From JBQTIU01 sp052387815 (GTDB lineage Bacteria > Pseudomonadota > Alphaproteobacteria > CACIAM-22H2): a stretch of DNA of 64,000 nucleotides. The notes under the pieces are model-generated. The model saw only the letters and a list, made by a program, of their open reading frames with translations, was not told where the DNA came from and ran no database searches. Positions 1 through 7,172 of this stretch are shown here, in pieces (within the stretch, counting starts at the first letter, position 1; each line of letters opens with the position of its first letter). The stretch covers positions 7,578 through 71,577 of the forward strand of contig JBQTIU010000024.1 of assembly GCA_052387815.1 (NCBI GenBank), written 5' to 3'. Made by a program: the position numbers and the translations under genes.

Positions 1-2018
1 AGCGCATGGCAATCACCGCGCGCGGCGCCTGGGAGGCGGTCAAGCGCCATTTCCGCGAACTCGGCATCGACGTCGAGGCGAGCGACTTCACGGCGGTCGG
101 GGTCGGCGACATGTCGGGCGACGTGTTCGGCAACGCCATGCTGCGCTCGCGCCGCATCAGGCTGATCGGCGCCTTCGACCACCGCCACGTCTTCTTCGAC
201 CCCGACCCCGACCCCGCTCTCTCCTTCGCCGAGCGGGAGCGCCTGTTCAATCTGCCGCGCTCGTCGTGGGCGGATTACGACGCCAAGCTCATCTCCGCGG
301 GCGGCGGGGTGTTCGAGCGCAAGGCGAAGTCGATCAAGCTGTCGCCCGAGGTGCGGGCGCGCTTCGAGCTCGCGGCCGAGCAGGCCACCCCCGCCGACGT
401 CGTCAAGGCGATGCTGCGCGCCCGGGTCGATCTGCTGTGGCTCGGCGGCATCGGCACCTTCGTCAAGGCCGCCCATGAAAGCCACGCCGAAGTCGGCGAC
501 CGCGGCAACGACGGGCTGCGCGTTGACGGGCGCGAGCTGCGCGCCCGGGTCGTCGGCGAGGGCGCCAATCTCGGCTTCACGCAGAACGGGCGCATCGAAT
601 ACGCGATGGCCGGCGGCGAGGGCGTGGGCGGGCGGATCAACACCGACGCGATCGACAACTCGGCCGGCGTTGATACCTCGGACCACGAGGTGAACATAAA
701 GATCCTGCTCGGCGACATCGTGGCGCGCGGCGACATGACCATGAAGCAGCGCGATGAGCTACTCGCCCGCATGACCGACGAGGTCGCGGCCCTGGTGCTG
801 CGCGACAACTACCGGCAGACGCAGGCGCTGTCGCTCGTCCAAGCGCAAGGGGCGGCGGCGCTCGACCGCCACGTCCGCCTGATCCGCCGGCTCGAGCGCG
901 CGGGCCGCCTCAACCGCGGGCTCGAATTCCTGCCCGACGACGAGGAGATCGCCCGGCGCCAGGCGGCGGGCAAGGGCCTGACGCGGCCCGAGCTCGCGAT
1001 CCTCCTCGCCTATGCCAAGATGTCGCTCTACGACGAGCTGTTGGCGAGCGATCTGCCCGACGATCCGACCCTCGCCGACGACCTCAAGAATTATTTCCCG
1101 GCCCCGCTCCGCACCCGCCACAAGGACGCCATCCACCGCCATCGCCTGCGGCGCGAGATCATCGCCACCGCGGTGACCAACAGCGTCGTCAATCGCGCCG
1201 GCCCGAGCTTCGTCGGCGACGTTGCCGAGCGCACCGGCTCCCCCGCCGCTGCCGTCGCCCGCGCTTATCTCGCCGCCCGCCAGGTCTTCGATTTGCGGCG
1301 GCTGTGGGCGGCGATCGAGGGCCTCGACAACCGCGTTGCCGCCGCCGTGCAGACGCAGATGCTGCTCGCGGCGCTCTCGCTCCTCGAGCGGGCCACCCTA
1401 TGGTTCCTCCGCCATTTCGCGGTCGCGGGCGCGGCGGGGATCGACATTGCCGCCTCCCTAGCGCGGTTCAAGCCGGGGGTGGACGCGCTCAGGCCGGCGC
1501 TCGAGCGCGTCCTCGATCGGGCCCGGGCCGCCGCGCTCGCCGAGCGCGCAGGCCGGATCGCCAATGACGGCGTGCCCGCCGATCTGGCGGCCGAAATGGC
1601 GGGGCTCGACGATCTTGCCGCCGCTCCCGACCTGGTGTCGATCGCCGAGCGCCTGGCGGCCGGCCAGCCGGGGCCGGTCGAGGCCGTGGCGAAGGTCTAT
1701 TTCGCGCTCGGCGCGCGGCTCGGCTTCGACTGGCTGCGCGAGGTGGCAGGCAGGATCAAGGCCGAGACGGCGTGGCAGAAGCGCGCGCTCGAAGCGGTGG
1801 TCGACGACCTCTTGGGACAGCAGGCCGAGCTCGCGGCCCACGCCATCGCCGCTGCCGGCGGCGACCCCGCGGGCGCCGATGGGGCGTGGCTCGGCCGCCA
1901 CGTCGCCGGGCTCCTGCGGATCGATGCGCTGATCGCCGAACTCAAGGCGGCGCCTGCCGTCGATCTCGCCGCGCTCACGGTGGCGAGTCGTGAGCTTCGG
2001 GCGCTGGTCGCCGGGTGA
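1..2018 (+). CDS. NAD-specific glutamate dehydrogenase, large type, C-terminal part (5' end outside window)
   Basis: This is the C-terminal roughly 670 residues of the large NAD-dependent glutamate dehydrogenase (GDH_2 class, usually about 1,600 residues), which deaminates glutamate to 2-oxoglutarate in the cytoplasm. The frame is open from the first base of the window, so the gene begins upstream; the ATG at 6 is an internal Met. Landmarks are a GGIGTFVK segment near residue 146, then VVGEGANLGFTQ and GGRINTDAIDNSAGVDTSDH, which are conserved in the catalytic domain of this family. The remaining alpha-helical C-terminus is typical. The stop TGA (2016-2018) overlaps the GTG start of the next gene by 4 bases, so the permease is probably translationally coupled. 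This enzyme class is common in Alphaproteobacteria and is one reason for the lineage guess. Confidence 0.93.
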   Translation, partial: RMAITARGAWEAVKRHFRELGIDVEASDFTAVGVGDMSGDVFGNAMLRSRRIRLIGAFDHRHVFFDPDPDPALSFAERERLFNLPRSSWADYDAKLISAGGGVFERKAKSIKLSPEVRARFELAAEQATPADVVKAMLRARVDLLWLGGIGTFVKAAHESHAEVGDRGNDGLRVDGRELRARVVGEGANLGFTQNGRIEYAMAGGEGVGGRINTDAIDNSAGVDTSDHEVNIKILLGDIVARGDMTMKQRDELLARMTDEVAALVLRDNYRQTQALSLVQAQGAAALDRHVRLIRRLERAGRLNRGLEFLPDDEEIARRQAAGKGLTRPELAILLAYAKMSLYDELLASDLPDDPTLADDLKNYFPAPLRTRHKDAIHRHRLRREIIATAVTNSVVNRAGPSFVGDVAERTGSPAAAVARAYLAARQVFDLRRLWAAIEGLDNRVAAAVQTQMLLAALSLLERATLWFLRHFAVAGAAGIDIAASLARFKPGVDALRPALERVLDRARAAALAERAGRIANDGVPADLAAEMAGLDDLAAAPDLVSIAERLAAGQPGPVEAVAKVYFALGARLGFDWLREVAGRIKAETAWQKRALEAVVDDLLGQQAELAAHAIAAAGGDPAGADGAWLGRHVAGLLRIDALIAELKAAPAVDLAALTVASRELRALVAG

Positions 2019-3280
2019 GCGTCCCCATTGACCGCCGGGCGGTCGCCGCCTGGTGCCTGTTCGACTGGGCGAACTCGGCCTTTCCGGCGGTCATCACCAC
2101 CTTCGTGTTCGCCACCTATTTCACCACCGCGGTCGCCGCCGACCCGGTCATCGGCACGGCCTTGTGGAGCCAGGCGCTGGCGATCGCCGGGCTGGTCATC
2201 GCCGTCGTGAGCCCGGTCCTCGGCTCGGTCGCCGACCTGACCGGCCGGCGCAAGCTCTGGCTGGGCCTGTTTGCGAGCCTCAACGTGATCGCCGTCGCCG
2301 CCCTGTGGTTCGTCCGCCCGTCCCCCGATTGGGTCGTTCCGGCTTTGGTCGGGATGGCGATCGCCACCGTCGCCTTCGAGGTCGCCATGGTGTTCTACAA
2401 CGCGCTCCTCCCGGAACTGGCGCCGGCCTCGCATATCGGGCGCGTGTCGGGCTGGGGCTGGGGCCTCGGCTATATCGGCGGCATCGTCTGCCTGTCCGCC
2501 ATCCTGGTCCTGTTCGTCGAGGCCGAGCCGCCGCCCTTCGGCCTCGAGCGCGAGTCGGCCGAGCACGTGCGCATCGCCCAGCCCTTCGCGGCCCTGTGGT
2601 ACGCGGCCTTCGCCCTACCGCTGTTCTTCCTGGTGCCGGAGCCGCGCGGGGTAGGCCTGGCGCTGTGGCCCGCGGTCAGGCGCGGGCTCGACGATCTGTG
2701 GCGGACCGCCCGCGGGCTGCGCGCGCAGCCGGCGGTCGCCTGGTTCCTGTTGGCGCAGATGATCTACGCCGACGGGCTGCACACGTTGTTCGCCTTCGGC
2801 GGCATCTATGCCGCCGGCACCTTCGGCATGGATTTGAGCGAGGTCATCGTCTTCGGCATCGCCCTCAACCTCACGGCCGGTCTCGGCGCCTTCGGCTTCG
2901 CCTGGGTGGACGACTGGCTCGGGCCCAAGCGCACCATCGCGCTGGCGCTTGGCGCGCTGACGGTGGTCGGCGCGGCCCTGCTGGTCGTCGACGACAAGGC
3001 CTGGTTCTGGGCGTTCGGCCTGCTGCTCGGCGCCTTCTTCGGGCCGGCGCAGGCGGCGAGCCGGTCGTTGATCGCCCACCTGGCGCCGCCCGCCAGCCGG
3101 GCGCAGATGTTCGGGCTGTTCGCGCTCTCGGGCCGGATCACCGCCTTCCTCGGGCCGGCCGTGCTCGGCTGGGCGACCCATGCCGCCGACAGCCAGCGCG
3201 CCGGGATGGCAACCATCCTGGCGTTCTTCCTCGCCGGCCTCGCGATCCTGTTGTGGAAGGTGCCGGAGCCGGCGCGATAG
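2015..3280 (+). CDS. MFS transporter, Atg22/UMF1-like permease
   Basis: A 421-residue inner-membrane permease with about 12 hydrophobic segments. The N-terminus has the family hallmark FDWANSAFPAVITTF, which places it with Atg22-like (UMF1) major facilitator proteins, and LGSVADLTGRRK near residue 70 is the MFS loop 2-3 signature. YNALLPELA and GWGWGLGYIGG in the middle are also typical of the group. The substrate of bacterial members is not established; an amino-acid-type substrate is only a guess from yeast Atg22. The GTG start at 2015 overlaps the GDH stop (GTGA), and no better start lies nearby. The carbonic anhydrase follows 29 bases later, so these three genes are probably one transcript. 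Confidence 0.88.
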   Translation: MSVPIDRRAVAAWCLFDWANSAFPAVITTFVFATYFTTAVAADPVIGTALWSQALAIAGLVIAVVSPVLGSVADLTGRRKLWLGLFASLNVIAVAALWFVRPSPDWVVPALVGMAIATVAFEVAMVFYNALLPELAPASHIGRVSGWGWGLGYIGGIVCLSAILVLFVEAEPPPFGLERESAEHVRIAQPFAALWYAAFALPLFFLVPEPRGVGLALWPAVRRGLDDLWRTARGLRAQPAVAWFLLAQMIYADGLHTLFAFGGIYAAGTFGMDLSEVIVFGIALNLTAGLGAFGFAWVDDWLGPKRTIALALGALTVVGAALLVVDDKAWFWAFGLLLGAFFGPAQAASRSLIAHLAPPASRAQMFGLFALSGRITAFLGPAVLGWATHAADSQRAGMATILAFFLAGLAILLWKVPEPAR

Positions 3281-3309
3281 CCCCCGCCACCGAGATCGAA
3301 GGAGATGCC

Positions 3310-3861
3310 ATGACCACCGCTCATCCGCCCCAAGCCACGATCATCGACTACGCCGGCAAGCGGCCGCGGGTCGCGCCCGGCGTGTTCATCGCGCCCTCGG
3401 CGACACTGATCGGCGACGTCGTGATCGCCGCGCGTGCCAGCATCTGGTTCAACTGCGTCTTGCGCGGCGACGACACCTATATCCGCATCGGCGAGGGCAC
3501 CAACGTGCAGGACGGAACGGTGATCCACGTCTTCATGGACACCCACCCGACGGTGATCGGCGCCGGCGTGACCATCGGCCACGGCGCCATCCTGCATGGC
3601 TGCACGATCGAGGACCGCTCGATGATCGGCATCGGCGCCATCGTCCTCGACGGGGTGGTGGTCGAGGAAGGGGCGGTGGTCGCCGCCGGGGCGGTGGTCG
3701 CGCCCGGCAAGCGCGTCCGGCGCGGCGAGATGTGGGGCGGCTGCCCGGCCAAGCCGCTGCGGGCGGTCAAGCCCGAGGAACTCCAGTTCATCGCTAATAA
3801 CGGCCCCCATTATTCGAGCGTGGCGGAACGCTACCTGCGGGCTGGCGCCGGCCGGCGTTGA
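3310..3861 (+). CDS. Gamma-carbonic anhydrase family hexapeptide-repeat protein
   Basis: A 183-residue left-handed beta-helix protein of the gamma-carbonic anhydrase/YrdA family. Hexapeptide-type repeats (VVIAARASIW, TVIGAGVTIG, SMIGIG) run through the chain. Three histidines at about residues 73, 91 and 96 sit in VIHVF and IGHGAILHG with the His-x4-His spacing of the zinc site. The end (EMWGGCPAKPLRAVKPEE) is typical of the family, and the length is normal. A good ribosome binding site AAGGAG (3299-3304) precedes the ATG at 3310 by 5 bases. Reversible CO2 hydration is the family activity, but many YrdA-like members have no demonstrated activity. It is a cytoplasmic trimer by family. Confidence 0.92.
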   Translation: MTTAHPPQATIIDYAGKRPRVAPGVFIAPSATLIGDVVIAARASIWFNCVLRGDDTYIRIGEGTNVQDGTVIHVFMDTHPTVIGAGVTIGHGAILHGCTIEDRSMIGIGAIVLDGVVVEEGAVVAAGAVVAPGKRVRRGEMWGGCPAKPLRAVKPEELQFIANNGPHYSSVAERYLRAGAGRR

Positions 3862-3888
3862 TGGCGGCCGGCTGCGGAAAAAACGCGC

Positions 3889-3917
3889 TTGACAAGATGC
3901 CAAGGGAGATGTATTTA
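3889..3917 (+). promoter_or_regulatory. Sigma-70-type promoter of the ArsR-SRPBCC gene
   Basis: A perfect -35 box TTGACA (3889-3894) is followed after exactly 17 bases by TATTTA (3912-3917), a 3/6 match to the -10 consensus. This AT-rich patch stands out in GC-rich surroundings. The transcript would start near 3924, about 30 bases before the ATG at 3956. The -10 box overlaps the palindromic operator, which is the expected layout for autorepression by an ArsR protein. Confidence 0.7.
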
Positions 3918-3933
3918 ACATATAGGTTAATTA
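3912..3933 (+). promoter_or_regulatory. Palindromic operator, probable ArsR autorepressor site
   Basis: Two adjacent 11-bp half-sites (3912-3922 and 3923-3933) form an inverted repeat matching at 9 of 11 positions, with the core TTAAC-N6-GTTAA (3915-3930). A further GTTAAATA at 3942-3949 is an exact inverse of TATTTAAC at 3912-3919, so a third half-site may extend the operator towards the start codon. The site covers the -10 box. ArsR-family dimers bind AT-rich inverted repeats of this size. Binding by the adjacent protein is inferred. Confidence 0.6.
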
Positions 3934-3955
3934 GCTGGCTTGTTAAATAGAAAAC

Positions 3956-4759
3956 ATGGACTCGCTCAGCGCCACTTGCGCCGCCTTGGCGGACCCGACG
4001 CGCCGGGCGATCCTGGCCCGGCTGGCGGCCGGCGTGGCCAATGCCGGCGCCATCGCCGGTGGCTTCAACATCTCGGCGCCAGCGATCTCGCGCCACCTGC
4101 GGGTGCTCGAGGCGGCGCGGCTGATCGACCGCACCAAGGACAAGCAATGGCGCCGCTGCCGGCTGCGCCCCGAGCCGCTCCAGGAGATGTCCGACTGGCT
4201 CGCTCGCTACCGCCGGTTCTGGGACTCCCAGTTCGACGCCCTGGCCGAATTTCTGACCCTAACCAAGGAGAAACCGACGATGGCCAATCCGGCGCCCCAA
4301 AAGACGGCCGCGGCGGCCGGGTATACCCTCACCCTGGCGCGGGTGTTCAAGGCGCCGCGCGCGCGGGTCTTCGCCGCGTTCACCGACCCCGAGCTGTTGC
4401 GGCTGTGGTGGGGCCCCAAGGGCTTCACCACGCCGGTGGCCGAAATCGACCTCAAGGTCGGCGGCCCTTACCGGCTGGAGATGAAATCCCCGGACGGCAA
4501 GATCCATCGCCTGTCGGGGGTATACCGCGCCATCGTCCGGCCCGAGCGGCTGGCGTACACCTTCATCTGGGCCCAAGGGGAGATGGCCGGCCTCAAGACC
4601 CAAGTCGTGCTGGAATTCCGGGATCACCCGCAGGGAACCGAACTTATCCTCACTCATTCCGGCTTGCCGTCGGCCGCGCAGCGCGACGATCACAAGACGG
4701 GGTGGACGAGCTCGTTCGACTGCCTCCTCGAGGCGATCGCGGAAGGAAAAATCCGCTGA
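3956..4759 (+). CDS. ArsR-family repressor fused to an SRPBCC (AHSA1-like) domain
   Basis: A 267-residue protein with two domains that are usually separate neighbouring genes. Residues 1-105 are a winged-helix ArsR domain (ALADPTRRAILARL at the start, recognition helix NISAPAISRHLRVLEAARLI). Residues 120-265 are an SRPBCC/AHSA1 ligand-pocket domain (RVFKAPRARVFAAFTDPELL, WWGPKGFTTP, GWTSSFDCLLEAI). No metal-binding Cys motif is seen in the helix, so it belongs with the ArsR-SRPBCC regulatory pairs rather than the arsenic sensors. At the domain junction an AAGGAG (4265-4270) lies 9 bases before an in-frame ATG (4280). The free SRPBCC protein could therefore also be made, or this is the scar of two fused genes. 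It probably represses itself through the operator over its promoter. The ligand is unknown. Confidence 0.9.
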   Translation: MDSLSATCAALADPTRRAILARLAAGVANAGAIAGGFNISAPAISRHLRVLEAARLIDRTKDKQWRRCRLRPEPLQEMSDWLARYRRFWDSQFDALAEFLTLTKEKPTMANPAPQKTAAAAGYTLTLARVFKAPRARVFAAFTDPELLRLWWGPKGFTTPVAEIDLKVGGPYRLEMKSPDGKIHRLSGVYRAIVRPERLAYTFIWAQGEMAGLKTQVVLEFRDHPQGTELILTHSGLPSAAQRDDHKTGWTSSFDCLLEAIAEGKIR

Positions 4760-4817
4760 CGATATACGGCGACCGGCGCCGATGTGCGCACGGCGCGGGC
4801 GAGGCGAGTGCCGCAAA

Positions 4818-4852
4818 CGCAAACGGGGCGGCCATGGGCCGCCCCGGTTGCG
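4818..4852. terminator. Strong hairpin between convergent genes, possible bidirectional terminator
   Basis: A 16-bp stem with one mismatch (arms 4818-4833 and 4837-4852) closes on a 3-base ATG loop. The core GGGGCGGCC/GGCCGCCCC is perfect. It lies between the end of the ArsR-SRPBCC gene (plus) and the hepT remnant (minus). There is no long U-tract on either side, only A/T-leaning flanks (AAAC, GTTG), so intrinsic termination is likely but not proven. Confidence 0.5.
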
Positions 4853-4941
4853 TGTCGCCGCTCGTCGGCAGTGCCGAATCATCATCGCGTGGCGGCGGGC
4901 ACGATCGCCCCGGTGAGCCCCGCCGCTATCGCGACAACGCT

Positions 4942-5289
4942 TCACCCGTCGTTCTCCAGGGGCACAAGCTTCGATAATTCGACAATGAGCGGCTGGAGAT
5001 CTTCGCTCACCGTCTGCCAGATCATGTCGTCGTCGATGTTCTAATAGTCGTGCCCGACCTTGTGCCGCATACCGATGATCGCGCGCCAGGGGACATCCGG
5101 ATGGCGTTCCTGGAAGGAGCGTGGGACTCTTCGTGCGGCCTCGCCGACGATCCGGAGCAGGTGCGCCAGCGCCATGCGGTGGTTTTCATCCGCGTCAAAA
5201 TCCCGGCGCGTCTTGGCCTGAATCTTGCTGACGGCCAAGCGCGCCGTATCAAGCATGTGGCCGACATAGACCAGGTCATCCTTCGACAT
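4942..5289 (-). pseudogene. hepT: HepT-like HEPN toxin interrupted by an in-frame amber codon
   Basis: HEPN (DUF86) ribonuclease toxin partner of MntA. The ATG at 5289 opens MSKDDLVYVGHMLDTARLAV, and the chain runs to the RX4HXY active motif R-HKVG-HDY. The next codon is TAG (5041-5043). Beyond it the same frame continues for 32 codons to TGA at 4942 and encodes NIDDDMIWQTVSEDLQPLIV, which is a normal HepT C-terminus. A TAT/TAC to TAG change of one residue explains the interruption. The intact protein would be about 115 residues; the translated one is 82. The truncation comes directly after the Tyr that MntA modifies in characterised systems. The start overlaps the mntA end by 14 bases, as is usual. 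A sequencing error is the alternative. Confidence 0.85.
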
Positions 5290-5584
5290 ATTGGACCTCG
5301 GCCTCCGCCAGGATGCGGTGACGGAGCCTGTGGTTGAGGAACTTCGGCGTGACCATATCGATCTCATGGCCTCCCGCGAGACCGGAAAGCTGGCGCTCCA
5401 AGTCATTCAGGCGCAGGAATCCCGGCACATGGCCCGGCTCGAACTCCACGAGCACGTCGATATCACTGCCGGGTCGGAAGTCATTGCGCAGCACCGAACC
5501 AAAGAGGGACAGCTTGCGGATGTGATGTCGCCGGCAGAACTCGGCGATCTTGTCCTGTGGGATGTCGATCCGTGCCCGCTTCAT
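5276..5584 (-). CDS. mntA: MntA-like minimal nucleotidyltransferase antitoxin
   Basis: A 102-residue nucleotidyltransferase-fold protein. The diagnostic GSX10DXD motif is present as GSVLRNDFRPGSDID at about residues 29-43, followed by VLVEFEPG. In the MntA-HepT system this protein neutralises the HEPN toxin by AMPylating its RX4HXY tyrosine; that mechanism is known for characterised homologues and inferred here. The gene precedes hepT and overlaps it by 14 bases, the standard order. As the partner toxin is truncated, this antitoxin may now be a relic. Length is normal for the family. Upstream 65 bases separate it from the ATPase gene, which reads the same way. Confidence 0.88.
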   Translation of the reverse strand: MKRARIDIPQDKIAEFCRRHHIRKLSLFGSVLRNDFRPGSDIDVLVEFEPGHVPGFLRLNDLERQLSGLAGGHEIDMVTPKFLNHRLRHRILAEAEVQYVEG

Positions 5585-5649
5585 CGCTCGCTCCGTCGAA
5601 TCACGTTACTTTCGAGTCGCGACAAGATCCGCGCTGAACCGGCAGGAGT

Positions 5650-7152
5650 CTACCGCATCAGGAGCAAAGACGGCACGGAAACGCACACGATGCGCGGGTC
5701 GGGAACGCTTACCTCATCGCGCTTGGTGACCAGGATGCCGAAGGGGGCGTTGTAGACGCTCTTTTCCAGGAAGGCGCGCAAGCCCAGCGTGTCCCGGAGC
5801 GGGTCGATTCGTTCCCGGTACTTCACTTCCATGGGTATCCGCCGCTCGCCGATCGTCAGCACGAAATCGACCTCGGGCTCCGCCGCCCGCTCGGGGAAAT
5901 GCGCGAGATCGAGGTGCGGCAGGCTGCCCAGGAAATAGCCGACGGCGCTTTCGGCGAGATGCCCCGCGATGTCCGCGAGATGCGGCGACTCCTGCAGGCC
6001 GCCGGGGTCGAGCGGGACGACCTCTTGGAGCCAGCTGGCGCGCAAGCCATGGTCGCAGAGGCACAGCTTGTGGTTGCCCTTGCGACGCTTGAGCCGCAGT
6101 TCCAGGGGATGGACCAGCGTGCGCAGCATCGCGCCATCGAGGAACCGCAAATACGTGAGGATGCGCTGCCACCCGATGTCAGCCGCCAGCGCCTCCCTGA
6201 TCTCGTTGACGAACACCGCTTGCCCCGGGCTCTGGCCGGCATAGCGGCAGGCCAGGCGGAACACCTCCTCCAAGAGCTGCGCATCGCGTCTGCGCCCCCG
6301 CTGCGCCATTCGCAGGTCATGCCGGATCGCCCGTTGGATGACCGTTTCGTTGAGTTGATCGGCCACTTCGGGCCACGGCACCTCGGCTCTCGCCTGCGCC
6401 ATCGGGTAGCCGCCGCGCTCGGAAAATGCGGCGAACGCCCGATCGCGCGCTTGCCGGTGCGCGCGGCCGGAACTTTGCAAGTCGCGCCAGAACTCCTGCC
6501 GCAGCAGAGAGTCCAAGCCGTTTTCGGGCAGTCGAGATTCCAGTCGATCGCCGAATCGCAGGCCGGCGATCTCGCCCACCAGCAGCGTCCCCATCTCGAC
6601 CTCGGTGATGCGGCCCGCGAGGCTGTCGCGTCCGGCCTCGATGCGCAGCGCCGAACTGCCAGTGACCAGGATTTTGATCGTGTGGTGATCGACCAGTGTC
6701 TTGAGTTGCGGCGCCCAGTCGGCGAGGTTCTGCACTTCGTCGAGGAACAGATAGGCGCCCTGTCCGGACTGCGCCGCCTCGTTGAACGAGGCGCCAAGAA
6801 CGCGGTCCTCGAACCAGCGCGCCATCGCCAGCACGGGGTCCGCGAGGCCGCGCAACGACGGCAGCTCGTCGAACTGGACCCGCAGGATGCGATGCGGCGC
6901 GACCGCCTCGCAAGAGGTCAAGTGCTCGATCAACTGCTGCTGCAAGGTGGTCTTGCCGACCTGCCGCGGCCCCCGCAGAACGGTGACGGGAGCAAGCCCG
7001 CTATGGAGTTTCTTGAGGGTGGTCGCGAAGGCCCAGCGGCGAAAGGCGGGCAGCACGGGACCGGGCTTGCCCTTCCACCACGGATTGGTTTGGCGAAGGA
7101 ACTCGTCCACCGCCGGCGGCAGTCGTTCCCTGTCGAAGATGTCTCGTGCCAT
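5650..7152 (-). CDS. AAA ATPase with C-terminal DUF4143 domain
   Basis: A 500-residue ATPase of the AAA_14/DUF4143 group. Walker A is GPRQVGKTT (residues 61-69), Walker B is AYLFLDEVQ (about 133-141) and a sensor-like ILVTGSSALR follows. The C-terminal third is DUF4143-like and ends in a nuclease-fold pattern: E-P-E-V-D-F-V-L followed by I-P-M-E-V-K-Y. Members are common, often patchily distributed, and of unknown function; some are linked to mobile or defence regions. Here it lies 20 bases after purH and next to a toxin-antitoxin remnant. The ATG at 7152 has no clear ribosome binding site, so its translation may depend on purH read-through. Confidence 0.82.
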   Translation of the reverse strand: MARDIFDRERLPPAVDEFLRQTNPWWKGKPGPVLPAFRRWAFATTLKKLHSGLAPVTVLRGPRQVGKTTLQQQLIEHLTSCEAVAPHRILRVQFDELPSLRGLADPVLAMARWFEDRVLGASFNEAAQSGQGAYLFLDEVQNLADWAPQLKTLVDHHTIKILVTGSSALRIEAGRDSLAGRITEVEMGTLLVGEIAGLRFGDRLESRLPENGLDSLLRQEFWRDLQSSGRAHRQARDRAFAAFSERGGYPMAQARAEVPWPEVADQLNETVIQRAIRHDLRMAQRGRRRDAQLLEEVFRLACRYAGQSPGQAVFVNEIREALAADIGWQRILTYLRFLDGAMLRTLVHPLELRLKRRKGNHKLCLCDHGLRASWLQEVVPLDPGGLQESPHLADIAGHLAESAVGYFLGSLPHLDLAHFPERAAEPEVDFVLTIGERRIPMEVKYRERIDPLRDTLGLRAFLEKSVYNAPFGILVTKRDEVSVPDPRIVCVSVPSLLLMR

Positions 7153-7172
7153 GGACGCGACTTCGTGTTGGC

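Noticed and set aside
2053..3309. Possible N-terminal extension of the carbonic anhydrase across the MFS gene
   Set aside because: The frame is open but overlaps a real gene; an AAGGAG and ATG at 3299-3312 directly precede the first conserved residues.
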